The notes beneath the pieces were generated by a model. It made no database searches, was not told where the DNA came from, and saw nothing but the letters and a program-made list of their open reading frames with translations. Positions 9,088-19,200 of a stretch of 51,267 bases of DNA are shown in pieces. Each line of letters starts with the position of its first letter. Within the stretch, counting starts at the first letter, position 1. The position numbers were made by a program, and so were the translations under genes. Origin of the DNA: Bacteroidales bacterium (lineage in GTDB: Bacteria; Bacteroidota; Bacteroidia; Bacteroidales; P3); contig JAFZDP010000068.1 of the NCBI GenBank assembly GCA_017561155.1, positions 1 to 51,267 on the forward strand, given 5' to 3'.

Positions 9088-9933
9088 ATGAAGAAAATTT
9101 TTAATATAATAGCTGTTGCATTAGTAGTAATGTTTGTGGCGGTAAGTTGCGACAAAATAGAAGAAAACGACTATTTGATATATTCGGGTAGTTCGGGAGA
9201 TTGGACTGATGGTGCAAGAGTGTCTAATACAGAGCAACGTATATTTGTTGAAAAGTACACAGGTGTTAGATGCGTAAACTGTCCTGCTGCTGATACAGCA
9301 ATTACAAAATTGCAACAACAATATGGACATAATTTGGTAGCTGTATCTATACACGCAGGAACATTGGCTAAACCATGGAGTGGATACGAAGATTTGAGAA
9401 CCGAAGTTGGTGATGCTTGGTATGGTTATTTTGGAATACCTAGCAATCCAAGTGTATTGGTAAATCGTGAGCAGAATAATGGTACATGGAATATTATAAC
9501 CGATGCAAACGCTATAGCAAGTGCTGTGGAAGCAACTATGGGAGCTGAGACTCAGGTAGCTTTCGAGATGTCGTCGGCATACGATGATGCTAGTAGAAGT
9601 GGTATTGTTACTGCTAATCTAGAGTTCTTGAAAGATGTTGAAGGAGAACTTACTCTTACATTAGTTGTTATAGAAGACGGCTTGGAGGGTAAACAAAAAA
9701 CTCCGCAAGGCGATGTTGAAGACTATGTTTTCAACCATGTGTTCCGTATGGCTATTACCGACCTTTGGGGTACAGATATTGATGCCGATGGTAAAAGAGG
9801 TACTTGCAGAGAAGGTAAGATTAAGTTTGCTTTGCCTGAACAATATGTTGCAGAAAACTGTCATATAGTAGGTTTTATATCTGACAAGAATACAAAATAC
9901 ATATTGCAAGCTGCTGAAACAAGCGTTAAATAA
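9088..9933 (+). CDS. Omp28-like outer-membrane lipoprotein with thioredoxin-type CxxC
   Basis: A 281-residue lipoprotein. The signal ends in MFVAVSC, giving a lipidated Cys at position 21. The segment FVEKYTGVRCVNCPAAD around residues 52-68 contains CVNC and matches the N-terminal part of Omp28-related proteins, followed by VAVSIHAG as in thioredoxin-like folds. Omp28 was first described as an outer-membrane protein of Porphyromonas gingivalis; its activity is not well defined. A DxDxDGKRGT stretch near 231 could bind a metal. It is the last gene of the 4390-9933 run and is followed by a terminator. Confidence 0.82.
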   Translation: MKKIFNIIAVALVVMFVAVSCDKIEENDYLIYSGSSGDWTDGARVSNTEQRIFVEKYTGVRCVNCPAADTAITKLQQQYGHNLVAVSIHAGTLAKPWSGYEDLRTEVGDAWYGYFGIPSNPSVLVNREQNNGTWNIITDANAIASAVEATMGAETQVAFEMSSAYDDASRSGIVTANLEFLKDVEGELTLTLVVIEDGLEGKQKTPQGDVEDYVFNHVFRMAITDLWGTDIDADGKRGTCREGKIKFALPEQYVAENCHIVGFISDKNTKYILQAAETSVK

Positions 9934-9975
9934 GTTTACAGCTGAAAGAATATAGAACTAAACCCTATAAGGTGT

Positions 9976-10020
9976 AAAGGTCTGTAAGTATATAAAACTC
10001 TTGCAGACCTTTCTTCTTTT
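9976..10020 (+). terminator. Rho-independent terminator
   Basis: AAAGGTCTGTAAG (9976-9988) pairs with CTTGCAGACCTTT (10000-10012) with one wobble pair, followed by a T-rich tail. It ends the five-gene operon. Confidence 0.85.
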
Positions 10021-10119
10021 AGAGGTTGTTTGTATATAAAAATTATAAGTACAAAATATATTGATGTTGCAAAGAAAAATAATTTCACATACTTATATGG
10101 TTGAGTCGGAAAAAATATG

Positions 10120-10127
10120 TATCTTTG
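10120..10127 (+). promoter_or_regulatory. -7 promoter element for the YfcC gene
   Basis: TATCTTTG at 10120-10127 lies 35 nt before the start codon. The -33 element is weak (GGTTGA around 10099-10104). Confidence 0.55.
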
Positions 10128-10162
10128 CAGTTTCGTAAAAATAATATCTAAAACTATATAAT

Positions 10163-11764
10163 ATGTTCAAAAAGATACCACATACATTTACAATAGTGTT
10201 CTTTTTAATACTATTGGCAGCTATGCTAACTTGGGTTATACCTGGTGGAGAATTTGTAAGAGAGACAATAATGGTCAATGGAAGCGAACGTGAAGTTGTG
10301 ATGAACGACTCGTTTCATTATGTAGAGAGTACTCCACAGACATGGCAGGTATTTACTTCGTTTTTTAATGGATTTGTAGATAAAGCAGATATTATAGTAT
10401 TTATACTTATGGTAGGAGGTGCTTTTTGGATATTGAATAGCAGCAATAGTATAGATATTGGAGTAAAGGCTTTTTTGCGTAAGGTAACCAAATTGCAACG
10501 CTATAAATTTTTCCAAAAAGTAGGTGTCGATAATCTTATTCTTACAGCTATAATGTTACTGTTTAGTGTATTCGGAGCTGTGTTTGGAATGAGCGAGGAA
10601 ACTATAGCTTTTGTTGTTATATTCGTTCCATTGGCTATAAGTATGGGTTACGATAGTATTGTGGGAGTGTGTATATGCTATATGGCTGCCCATATTGGTT
10701 TTGCAGGAGCGGTGCTCAATCCGTTTACTATTGGTATAGCACAAGGTATAGCACAAATACCTATCTTTTCAGGTTTGGAGTATAGAATTATGTGTTGGTT
10801 TGTACTTACATTTATAGGTATAACATTCGTGTTGTGGTATGCCAGACGTATAAAGAAAGACCCAACCAAAAGTCCTGTCTACAAATTAGATGCCTATTGG
10901 CGCGACCGTGTGAATACTCAAGATGTTGAGGGGGTAACATATCATACACCAAAAGCTGCTTGGGTGGTATGGGTATTTCTTACATTGGTAATGGCATACT
11001 ATGCTATAACAATGCCTACCACATCTATTACTATTGGCGATGCTCAAACATCGTTGCCGCTATTACCTATATTTGCTGTATTGTTCTTTGTTACAGGATT
11101 TTTTACATTACGTAAGTCAGTGCATTTTTTTATTTTAAACCTACTTATGTTCACCATTTTGTATTTGGTGGTAGGTGTTTTAGGTTATGGATGGTATGTG
11201 ATGGAAATATCTGCCCTTTTCCTTGCTATGGGTGTGTTTAGTGGTATAGCAAATAGCGAAACAGCTGATGGTATTGTAAAACTATTCCTCGAAGGGGCAA
11301 AAGATATAATGACTGCTGCTTTGGTGGTAGGTTTGGCATCAGGTATTATTTTTATTCTTAAAGATGGCAAGGTTATCGATACGTTGTTGTATGGTCTTAC
11401 CAAGTCGTTGGCATCGTTGGGCGAGGTGGCTAGTGTAGGTGTTATGTATGTATTTCAAACAGCGTTGAATGTTATTATGCCTTCAGGTAGTGCAAAAGCT
11501 GCTCTTACTATACCTATTATGACTCAGTTTGCCGACCTTATAGAGGTTAGTCGTCAAACTACGGTGCTTGCATTTCAGTTTGGTGATGGATTTACAAATA
11601 TGATTACTCCTACCAGTGGTGTGCTTATCGGTTGTTTGGGTATAGCTAAAATACCTTATGGAGTTTGGGTGAAATGGGTATGGAAGTTTATCTTGTTTTT
11701 GATATTTGTAGGATTCTTGTTGTTATTACCTACACTGTTTGTATCGTTGCCTGGGTTTGTGTAA
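10163..11764 (+). CDS. YfcC-family transporter (C4-dicarboxylate/amino-acid carrier type)
   Basis: This 533-residue protein is an inner-membrane transporter with about 12-13 hydrophobic helices. The N-terminus KKIPHTFTIVFFLILLAAMLTWVIPGGEF is characteristic of the YfcC family (COG1288), which includes predicted basic amino acid exchangers and anaerobic C4-dicarboxylate carriers. Glycine- and serine-rich re-entrant-like segments are visible near residues 135-195 (FGAVFGMSEETIAF, GFAGAVLNPFTIGIAQG) and near 440-480 (MPSGSAKAAL, FGDGFTNMITPTSG). Substrate cannot be told from sequence. It appears to be a single-gene unit with its own promoter and terminator. Confidence 0.85.
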   Translation: MFKKIPHTFTIVFFLILLAAMLTWVIPGGEFVRETIMVNGSEREVVMNDSFHYVESTPQTWQVFTSFFNGFVDKADIIVFILMVGGAFWILNSSNSIDIGVKAFLRKVTKLQRYKFFQKVGVDNLILTAIMLLFSVFGAVFGMSEETIAFVVIFVPLAISMGYDSIVGVCICYMAAHIGFAGAVLNPFTIGIAQGIAQIPIFSGLEYRIMCWFVLTFIGITFVLWYARRIKKDPTKSPVYKLDAYWRDRVNTQDVEGVTYHTPKAAWVVWVFLTLVMAYYAITMPTTSITIGDAQTSLPLLPIFAVLFFVTGFFTLRKSVHFFILNLLMFTILYLVVGVLGYGWYVMEISALFLAMGVFSGIANSETADGIVKLFLEGAKDIMTAALVVGLASGIIFILKDGKVIDTLLYGLTKSLASLGEVASVGVMYVFQTALNVIMPSGSAKAALTIPIMTQFADLIEVSRQTTVLAFQFGDGFTNMITPTSGVLIGCLGIAKIPYGVWVKWVWKFILFLIFVGFLLLLPTLFVSLPGFV

Positions 11765-11795
11765 GACGACATTCCGAAACAATATAATACAAAAT

Positions 11796-11836
11796 ATCCC
11801 TCAATGATTTTTGCATCGATGAGGGATGTTTTTTTT
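11796..11836 (+). terminator. Terminator between convergent genes
   Basis: ATCCCTCA (11796-11803) pairs with TGAGGGAT (11820-11827), followed by eight T residues at 11829-11836. It serves the YfcC gene; on the minus strand the tail is weaker. Confidence 0.8.
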
Positions 11837-11854
11837 ATGTGTAATGACATTATT

Positions 11855-13108
11855 TTATTTGCTTACTCCAAAACCAATCAACCTGTCGTATATATCTCCT
11901 GGATTGCGTTGGTAAACGTAGATATAATAGTCGTTTGCTGTTTGGAAGTGGTCGCCTTCTATGGTGGATGTCAGTCCTTCTGTTGCTCCTATAGGTAGGA
12001 ATATCAGTTGGTAAGAATAATAACCTTGTTTTAAAAATAAGCGTGCTGTGTATGCCTTCATGTTTTCGTTCCATTCCATTCTCGAAGATTCATCGAGTTT
12101 CCAATCGGTTAAATCTCCTACAATGTATATGTTACCATCAAGGTAGGGGAGTTGTTGTGGTAGCGAAAAGTTCACCCAGGCATAGTCCGATTCAGTATTT
12201 GCATTCTGTGTGTTTACTGCTGCTATCTTGAATTGTCCGTTTAGTCCGTATTCAAATATATATGCATCTCTCGAACGATTTTCGTCAGGTTTGAGGAATA
12301 TTATGTTTTCTCCTCCAAAATATTCTATCTTCCAAATGTTGTTCATTGGAATTTGAATGTTGCTGAAGTCGAAGTTTCTAAATTCGTTTCCACCGGGAAA
12401 TATGTTCTCTTTTTTCCAACGGTAGTTGAGGGTGTTTCCGCTCATACTTTCCAATGGCAGCAACCTTGTCAGGTCGGTGCGTCCGTTTTGTTGTGCATAT
12501 ACAAACAGATAGGTGTCAGGGTTTATAAAGTAGTTGTTGTTGGTGGGGTTTATTGTCACTGTAAGATTTTGGTTCTCGTTCAGTCCCATAGCACCTTGTG
12601 GTCTGCCTACACTTGCTTCCACTATTGTGAGGGGTTCGTATACTTTGAACCGACGTGTAAATACTATGCTGTCAGGGTCGGACTGTAGATATACCGTAAG
12701 TAGGTAATTGCCTGAAGCAGAAAAACTACTCATATCGTTGGGAATACTTTGCCAATAGTTTACATAGTGTTCCATTGTGGTGAACGAGAATTGCTGATTG
12801 TCTATAGACCCCTCTTCAAACCCATTCATATAGTCCGACACCGATATATCTGATATTTGCCAATCGTGGGTGCAGTGTTGTATGCGATAGCGGTAAAAGT
12901 TCGAGTTGTCGCCAAGTTCATCGAAGCGAAGCATTAGTTTTTCGTTGCTGCCAAGTTGAATGATGGGTAGCGACATTTCTACTCCCTGTTTGCCAAATAT
13001 AATGCTTTTTATGTTCGATGAGTAAACCGAATCTGTAGCAATACCTTGTGCTGATGTGCATATACTTATTGCTATACATGCTACAAATGTTAGTATTTTT
13101 CTGTTCAT
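11855..13108 (-). CDS. Type IX secretion plug-like protein (DUF5103)
   Basis: A 417-residue exported protein (signal peptide ending ICTSAQ). YRIQHCTHDWQISDISVSDYMNGF near residues 73-96 and the C-terminal half match DUF5103. In Flavobacterium, a protein with this domain plugs the SprA/Sov translocon of the type IX secretion system on its periplasmic side. The 1014-residue protein at 1209 with a T9SS sorting domain is a plausible client of the same system. The middle region (NLTVTINPTNNNYFINPDTYLFVYAQQNG) and VGDLTDWK near the end look like stacked beta-sandwich domains. It is convergent with the YfcC gene and not obviously in an operon. Confidence 0.85.
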   Translation of the reverse strand: MNRKILTFVACIAISICTSAQGIATDSVYSSNIKSIIFGKQGVEMSLPIIQLGSNEKLMLRFDELGDNSNFYRYRIQHCTHDWQISDISVSDYMNGFEEGSIDNQQFSFTTMEHYVNYWQSIPNDMSSFSASGNYLLTVYLQSDPDSIVFTRRFKVYEPLTIVEASVGRPQGAMGLNENQNLTVTINPTNNNYFINPDTYLFVYAQQNGRTDLTRLLPLESMSGNTLNYRWKKENIFPGGNEFRNFDFSNIQIPMNNIWKIEYFGGENIIFLKPDENRSRDAYIFEYGLNGQFKIAAVNTQNANTESDYAWVNFSLPQQLPYLDGNIYIVGDLTDWKLDESSRMEWNENMKAYTARLFLKQGYYSYQLIFLPIGATEGLTSTIEGDHFQTANDYYIYVYQRNPGDIYDRLIGFGVSK

Positions 13109-13201
13109 ATTTTGTATAATTTACTTTATTCTTTGTTTTGTATCTACAAATTTGAGTGCCTGTTTGTTTTGTATATAACGAGATAAAATGCAATAAATTA
13201 T

Positions 13202-13365
13202 GGCAATTCTAAAAATTGCTTTGTAGGTGGTTTGCGGAATTTCACTGGAAAGATTTCGGTTGAAAAACACAGCGTTGCGATAGCAACATCGACAAAGTCA
13301 AACCACACAAAAGTTTAAAGAAGATTTCTTCTATTTTACTAAACGTGGAATTTTTAGAAGTTGCC
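13202..13365. mobile_element. Probable MITE (164 bp) with terminal inverted repeats and TTAT duplication
   Basis: The left end GGCAATTCTAAAAATT (13202-13217) and right end AATTTTTAGAAGTTGCC (13349-13365) are inverted repeats differing by one inserted base. TTAT occurs immediately outside each end (13198-13201 and 13366-13369), as expected for a 4-bp target duplication. Inside is a further inverted pair, GTGGTTTG near 13228 and CAAACCAC near 13299, and a small hairpin GTTGCGATAGCAAC. No ORF fits inside. No parent insertion sequence is visible in the window. Confidence 0.65.
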
Positions 13366-13414
13366 TTATATTATTCCTCTCCCCAAAGTTGTCTATTCTG
13401 TTTTTTTCTGATAA

Positions 13415-13460
13415 AAAAGAAAAAAAGAAACATTCCACATATTTGCAGAATGTTTCTTTT
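13415..13460 (-). terminator. Terminator after serA
   Basis: On the minus strand AAAAGAAACATTC (complement of 13448-13460) pairs with GAATGTTTCTTTT (complement of 13423-13435) and runs into a T-rich tail. Confidence 0.85.
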
Positions 13461-13489
13461 GGTTGAATATTTATTTTGTAGACAATCTA

Positions 13490-14407
13490 CTATTTGTTTA
13501 CTTGGAATTTTTTGTTACCGGTAGTGAAGAAATCTACTATTTGGTTAGCAGCAGCTATACCGGCGTTGATGTTAGCTTCTTCTGTTTGAGCACCCATTTT
13601 TTTAGGAGTAGAGAAGTAACGACCTTCCAATTTAGCAAATTCTTCGTGAGCGTCTGGCATAATGTCAGAGATGTATCTGATGTCAGCACGTTCGTTCATA
13701 AGTTTCAACAATTCAGCTTCGTTGATAACTTCTTTACGAGCAGTGTTTACTACGATACCACCTTTTTTCATTTTGTTTACTACTTCGTAGTTGATGCTGT
13801 TTTTAGTTTCAGCAGTTGCAGGGATGTGTAGAGATACGATGTCGCACATTTCGAACAAAGCGTCTCTTGAATCAACAGCTTTTACACCGGCAGCTTCGAT
13901 AGCTTCTTTTGGGCAGAAAGCGTCGAAAGCGTAAACTTCCATACCGAAACCTTGAGCTATACGAGCAACGTTGCGTCCTACGTTACCGAATGCCAAGATA
14001 CCGATTTTTTTACCCATAAGTTCAGAACCTGATTTTCCGTTGAAGAAGTTGCGAACTCCGTATACCAACATACCCATTACCAATTCGGCAACAGCGTTAG
14101 AGTTTTGACCGGGAGTGTTCATTGCAACGATACCTCTTGCTGTACAAGCTTCAAGGTCTAAGTTGTCGAAACCAGCACCTGCACGTACAACTATTTTCAA
14201 GTTTTTTGCGTGGTCGATAACTTCTTTAGTAACTTTGTCAGAACGAACTATCAAAGCGTCTGCGTCAGCAACAGCTGCGTAAAATTCGTTTACATCTGTA
14301 TATTTTTCCAAAAGTGCCATTTCATAACCAGCACCTTCTACTACATTGCGTATGCCGTCAACGGCAACTTTTGCAAATGGTTTTTCTGTAGCAACTAATA
14401 CTTTCAT
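13490..14407 (-). CDS. serA: D-3-phosphoglycerate dehydrogenase
   Basis: Oxidises 3-phosphoglycerate to 3-phosphohydroxypyruvate with NAD, the first step of serine synthesis. I start it at the ATG whose complement ends at 14407 (MKVLVATEKPFAKV), 305 residues, where homologues start; the frame stays open upstream to 14509 but that stretch does not look like the enzyme. The nucleotide-binding motif is KIGILAFGNVGRNVA near residue 135. The catalytic Arg/Glu/His region includes NTARKEVINEAEL near 222. There is no C-terminal ACT domain, so this is the short form without classical serine feedback regulation. It follows serC with a hairpin between them. Confidence 0.93.
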   Translation of the reverse strand: MKVLVATEKPFAKVAVDGIRNVVEGAGYEMALLEKYTDVNEFYAAVADADALIVRSDKVTKEVIDHAKNLKIVVRAGAGFDNLDLEACTARGIVAMNTPGQNSNAVAELVMGMLVYGVRNFFNGKSGSELMGKKIGILAFGNVGRNVARIAQGFGMEVYAFDAFCPKEAIEAAGVKAVDSRDALFEMCDIVSLHIPATAETKNSINYEVVNKMKKGGIVVNTARKEVINEAELLKLMNERADIRYISDIMPDAHEEFAKLEGRYFSTPKKMGAQTEEANINAGIAAANQIVDFFTTGNKKFQVNK

Positions 14408-14535
14408 TTTCTTTATTATTTGTTGAAGTTCTTCGAGGGTCGTAAGTTTTATAGTGTCGTGCTGACCATCTTGTGCCACCTTCGACGATAATATACTCAT
14501 TATTCCCATTGTTCGAACTTGTATTATATATTAAT

Positions 14536-14573
14536 ATAAAACAATAAGACTATGGATTGCTCCACAGTCCTAT
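14536..14573 (-). terminator. Hairpin between serC and serA (terminator or attenuator)
   Basis: Complement of 14560-14573 (AATAGGACTGTGGA) pairs with complement of 14542-14555 (TCCATAGTCTTATT) over a 4-nt loop and is followed by GTTTTAT. It would partly or fully separate the two serine genes. Confidence 0.7.
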
Positions 14574-14593
14574 TGCATTGATTTTGTCAATTA

Positions 14594-15697
14594 TTATTTG
14601 TTAGCTTTTTCAAATTCTTGCATGCAAGCTACCAATGCTTCAACGTCTTCGTAAGAGCAAGCGTTGTACAAAGAAGCACGGAAACCACCTACCGAACGGT
14701 GTCCTTTGATACCAACCATACCGCGTTCTTTAGCAAATGCCATGAAAGCATCTTGTTTATCTTGATAACCTTCTGCCATTACCCAGCAGTGGTTCATGAT
14801 AGAACGGTCTTCTTTAGCAGCTGTTCCTACGAACATACAGTTGCGGTCGATTTCGTCGTACAACAAGTTAGATTTCTTAACGTTGATTTTGTTCATTTCT
14901 TCTACACCACCGATAGTTTCTTTCAACCATTTCAATGTTTCGTGCATTGCGAAGATTGGAAGTACAGGAGGAGTGTTGAACATACTGATGTCGCGAGCTT
15001 CTGCCAAAGCATGAGTGCGATAGTCTACCATTGTTGGAAGTGGGTTCATGTATTTGCGGTCTTGGATTTTGCCAAGGATGTCTTTGCGTACGATAACGAA
15101 AGTAACACCTGCAGGACCTACGTTCTTTTGTGCACCACCGTAGATAAGACCATATTTAGTTACGTCTACAGGACGACTCATAATGTCAGACGACATATCA
15201 GCAATCAACATGATTGGGCAATCCATATCATATTTGATTTCAGTACCGTAGATAGTATTGTTTGTTGTGATGTGGAAATAATCAGCATCTGTTGGGATAG
15301 TGTAATCTTTTGGTATGTAGCTGTAAGTTTTGTCTTCAGAAGAAGCAACGATTACAGTTTCACCGAACAATTTAGCTTCTTTAGCAGCTTTCTTTGCCCA
15401 AACACCTGTTTGTAAGTAAGCAGCTTTCTTTTCCATTAAGTTAGCTGGAACTGTCATAAATTGAGTGCTTGCACCACCACCCAAGAATAATACTTCGTAT
15501 TCAGCGGGGATGTTCAAAAGGTCACGCCATAGTTGACGAGTTTCTTCCATTACTCTTTCCCAACCAGGTGTACGGTGAGAGATTTCTAAAAGTCCGATTC
15601 CTGTGTTGTCAAAATCACGGATAGCAGCTATTGTACTTTCAACAGCTTCTTTTGGTAAAACGCAAGGACCTGCGTTAAAATTATGTACTTTTTTCAT
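14594..15697 (-). CDS. serC: Phosphoserine aminotransferase
   Basis: A 367-residue PLP enzyme that converts 3-phosphohydroxypyruvate and glutamate to phosphoserine and 2-oxoglutarate; it can also act in pyridoxine synthesis. The start [23 protein letters not shown] near residue 75 and the PLP lysine in [11 protein letters not shown] near residue 195 are family hallmarks, as is [15 protein letters not shown] at the C-terminus. Length is normal. It has its own promoter about 75 nt upstream and lies before serA on the same strand, separated by a hairpin. Confidence 0.96.
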   Translation of the reverse strand: MKKVHNFNAGPCVLPKEAVESTIAAIRDFDNTGIGLLEISHRTPGWERVMEETRQLWRDLLNIPAEYEVLFLGGGASTQFMTVPANLMEKKAAYLQTGVWAKKAAKEAKLFGETVIVASSEDKTYSYIPKDYTIPTDADYFHITTNNTIYGTEIKYDMDCPIMLIADMSSDIMSRPVDVTKYGLIYGGAQKNVGPAGVTFVIVRKDILGKIQDRKYMNPLPTMVDYRTHALAEARDISMFNTPPVLPIFAMHETLKWLKETIGGVEEMNKINVKKSNLLYDEIDRNCMFVGTAAKEDRSIMNHCWVMAEGYQDKQDAFMAFAKERGMVGIKGHRSVGGFRASLYNACSYEDVEALVACMQEFEKANK

Positions 15698-15765
15698 TTT
15701 AATTTTTGCTTTAAAATATTTATAATCAAATAATTGTTTCGTTAATAGGTTTTCTATTTCTTCTA

Positions 15766-15797
15766 CAAATGTAAGGTTTTTTCTTCACTTTTTCAAC
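15766..15797 (-). promoter_or_regulatory. Promoter for serC
   Basis: On the minus strand GTTG (complement of 15794-15797), 20 nt, then TACATTTG (complement of 15766-15773), close to TTTG-N19/20-TAnnTTTG. Confidence 0.65.
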
Positions 15798-15984
15798 CTT
15801 ATATTTTTTATTTTTCAGCATTTGGTGGTTGTTATTTTATATCTCTCTTGTTGTCAGATGGTTGTGTGTTGATAATTGTCGAAAAAATATTATATTCGCT
15901 TATCGGTGTTTTTTTGTCTAAAATACAATCATTTTTACACTGTTTCAAATGTCGGTGGGATAGGTAGGTAGGGGATAGAAACTT

Positions 15985-16070
15985 AAAACTAACAACAAAA
16001 ATAAAAAAAACACCCCCCCTGTAGCGCTACCGCTACCGCTACCTTTTGTGAGTAATGAGAGTATAGAAAG
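15985..16070 (+). repeat. Left inverted repeat of the accessory island
   Basis: This AC-rich, then GTAGCGCTACCGCTACC-containing stretch, ending in TTTTGTGAGTAATGAG and GTATAGAAAG, recurs almost exactly in reverse complement at 23010-23089. A shorter relative sits at 21800-21842. Between the two copies lie the VirE-N protein, the small ORFs and the HU-like protein. Confidence 0.75.
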
Positions 16071-16140
16071 GTATAGAGTGTATAGAAAGTATAGAAAGAA
16101 CAATTACTAATTACTTACTTGTCCGTTGTTGTTCTGTGAT

Positions 16141-16188
16141 AAAAAAAAGAATCGGAATAATCATTTTTTTGATGATTATCCGATTCTT
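16141..16188 (-). terminator. Terminator after the VirE-N/primase-like gene
   Basis: On the minus strand AAGAATCGGATAATCA pairs with TGATTATTCCGATTCTT (complements of 16173-16188 and 16147-16163) with one bulge, then a run of T. Confidence 0.85.
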
Positions 16189-16224
16189 AGTAATAATAAA
16201 TAAAATAGAAACAAATGAAGAAAA

Positions 16225-19200
16225 CTATAATTTAGTACATACCTTATTTTCATCTTCTTTCACCAGATTACCCTTCTTCCAGTCAGAAATCCAATTTTTC
16301 ACTGTACCTTCTTTCAATGATGGAAAGTAATCCAAATACAATTCCTTTACATCATCCCTGGTAAAGGTAGCTGGCAAACGACGAAATACTTCAGATTTTG
16401 CACTTATATTTTTCTTTTCCGTAGTTATACCTGTAAATGTTTTTTCTACTTTTTCAGTGCTAGCCATAAGCATTTTATCGAATAATTTATATTGTCCATG
16501 CACGCACATTTCAAACACTGCTCTGAACATTTTTTGTATTTCATCATTGGCAACAGGAATTTCACATAAGTTACCGTCTTTATCCATACACACTGGTACG
16601 TATGCTGTTTCATTGTATACAGTAGTTACTGGTTGCTCTATTTCTTTACCCGTACGCAAATTCGTTGTAGTATATGTATACGTTTCATTACTTGCTTGAA
16701 AACTCAAACCTTGCTCATACATCCATGTCAGATACATTACTACACTTACACGTTCGGCATTAGCTATTGCACGTTCTACTATCGGAGTGTATATTTCAGC
16801 TGTGGCAGCGTCCATTTTATTTACATAATTGGCTAAATACTCTTTTTCCAATTTTTCGTAAAGTCCATCGAATATGTAATTTGCATCTATTGTGATGTTT
16901 TCCAAACTGCGCAAGTATGCAATCAAATCTTTTATTTTTGCACTGTCATAATATTGATTATATGTCTTTTTCAATCCTACAGGTGTTACTATTGGCATAA
17001 TCATCATACGATTGATAGTACCATTGTCGGCATCACCGATTGCATTTACAAGTGGTATCAGACTTCCCAGTGTACCACACGCATTCACACTTAGCCTTAC
17101 CCTTGGGTTTCCTTTAGTACCTTCAATTGTTTTTGCATCTTTATCAAGTTCTTCACCATCGTACCCTTTACGGAACACTGACGTGGGTATACCATTATCA
17201 CCAGACGTAAGTTTCTTTGTAATTTCGTCGTATTCGGCAGTGAAAGTTATAGCAGTACCACGATTGTATTTTTCGATTCTCATTAAATTATCTACCAATG
17301 CAGGATAACTACTATCTATTGACATGTTATCTTTTCTATATTTTTCTGCCACTTCTTGCAATGCTGCCACATCTTTTCCTGCTTGTGCACGCATGGCATT
17401 ATAAGTATTACATTCTTCGGTAGTTACGACCCCAAAACCTTTTTTATTGTTTACGCTCATATCATCCTTACCTTTACCAGTAGTGGCAACATGTATTGCC
17501 TGAAGCAGTATACTGCGTGCACGTTTACGCGGACAAAGTATCTCTACCCCAGACAGATGTGGTGTAAGCATTACCATAGAAGCTATTATTTGACTTGGCA
17601 AAAAATAGTGCCCTTGTAAACTGGGATGTCCATATTTTTCAAAGAAATACGTCCCCAAATTAGTCATTATTATTTCGGGATAATCGATGTTATTAAACTG
17701 ACATACAATATCTTCCCATGTATAAGAATCTTGAAACGCACGCGGACGCATTTCATCAGGAACTACATTATTTTTTATTACACCTTTATTATCTGCCCAA
17801 TCCAACAATGATGTCAATTCACTTACTCCGTTTTCACCTCGTACAGCTGGTTCATCATTCTCGTTGAACGATTTGAATGTTTTTACCCGACTTTCTATAT
17901 ATTCAATATAAATATCCTTACGTTGGATTGGATAATTATTCCATCCTAATTCGGCACACAATGCCTTTAGTTGACTATGACGCTGATTTACAACATAGTC
18001 TTTTTCATTGATATACGTATCTATAAGTGTTTTTTCTTCTTCTGTAATAGGATAACTATAATCAATAGCAATAGGCGTTGTTTCTTTCTTTGCCTTATTG
18101 TTTTTTTCCACTATTTTTTGGGTATGTTTTTTAGTATTTCCAATCGAAGTAAGTCTTTGATTTATAGGCAAATCAAATACATCTTCACGTATATGCTCTA
18201 TGTAATCCATCGGAACAAGAAACTTTTTACGTCCAAGGTTTTTACAATTTTTATCGTGATTTTCGGGCATTTGAAGAACTTTATCCACATATATCTGATT
18301 TTGATTGATATTGTCTATATCATTGAAAGGCAAAAATATAGCATGGAAACCTTTTAATGACGGACTTTTTGCAAGATATACCAAGTTATCCATCAATTCA
18401 GGTGTGTTCTTTATCTTGTCTATACCCGTTTGCATTTCTTCCTGCGAATGTCCGTCATAGTCGTAAAAGAACAGTCCGTTACTTAGCATATCTGCATCTT
18501 CAGCACCATTGTTTACACTGTAACCCATTGGAAACAAACAAGGTAATTGCTTTTTATACGCATCGTATTCTGGGTCTGCATGTTTAGTATACTTTGCCAA
18601 TTCGGCAGTTAATTCTTTTAGTTTAGCATCGTTTACTATACTTTCAAATGTCTCAAAGTCACGTATATTGTACACAACCTTATCTTTGTAGAAAGTCGAA
18701 AAACCCATTTGAATCTTACCTGTTTCTTGGTATTTGTCATATCCTTTTTCTTTCAATGTCTTTTTTAAGTGACTGAAATCAAATTTCTTAACGGCAGGTT
18801 TTTCTTCTGATGTAGGTTCTGCTGCCGTAGTAGTAGTAGTTACTGCTGGTTTTTCTGCTTTATTAGTAGTATAACGTAAAAAAGCGCTGATATTATTAGT
18901 GATACCATCTCTCAGAACACCACTTTGACTGATATTCATCACCCATTTATCACCCACCTGTACATGCGAAGTTTTCCCTTGATTCATATTGTGCCAAGCA
19001 CTAGCAGCTACCACATTATTATCGTCTATCTGGCACATTAATGTCAGATATTTATCGTTGTTATTTCTAACGTCCACTATTGTAGCAGATGTTGCTATAG
19101 TATTATATATATGTGTTTTGGCAGTATTGTCATCTACCCTCACCATTTTTTCTACCTGCATCACAGTAGTGTTGTTACTTACATGGTAGCTTACTTCCAC

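Noticed and set aside
14408-14509. N-terminal extension of SerA (34 extra residues)
   Set aside because: The enzyme's conserved start is MKVLVATEK at 14407; the extension does not resemble SerA.
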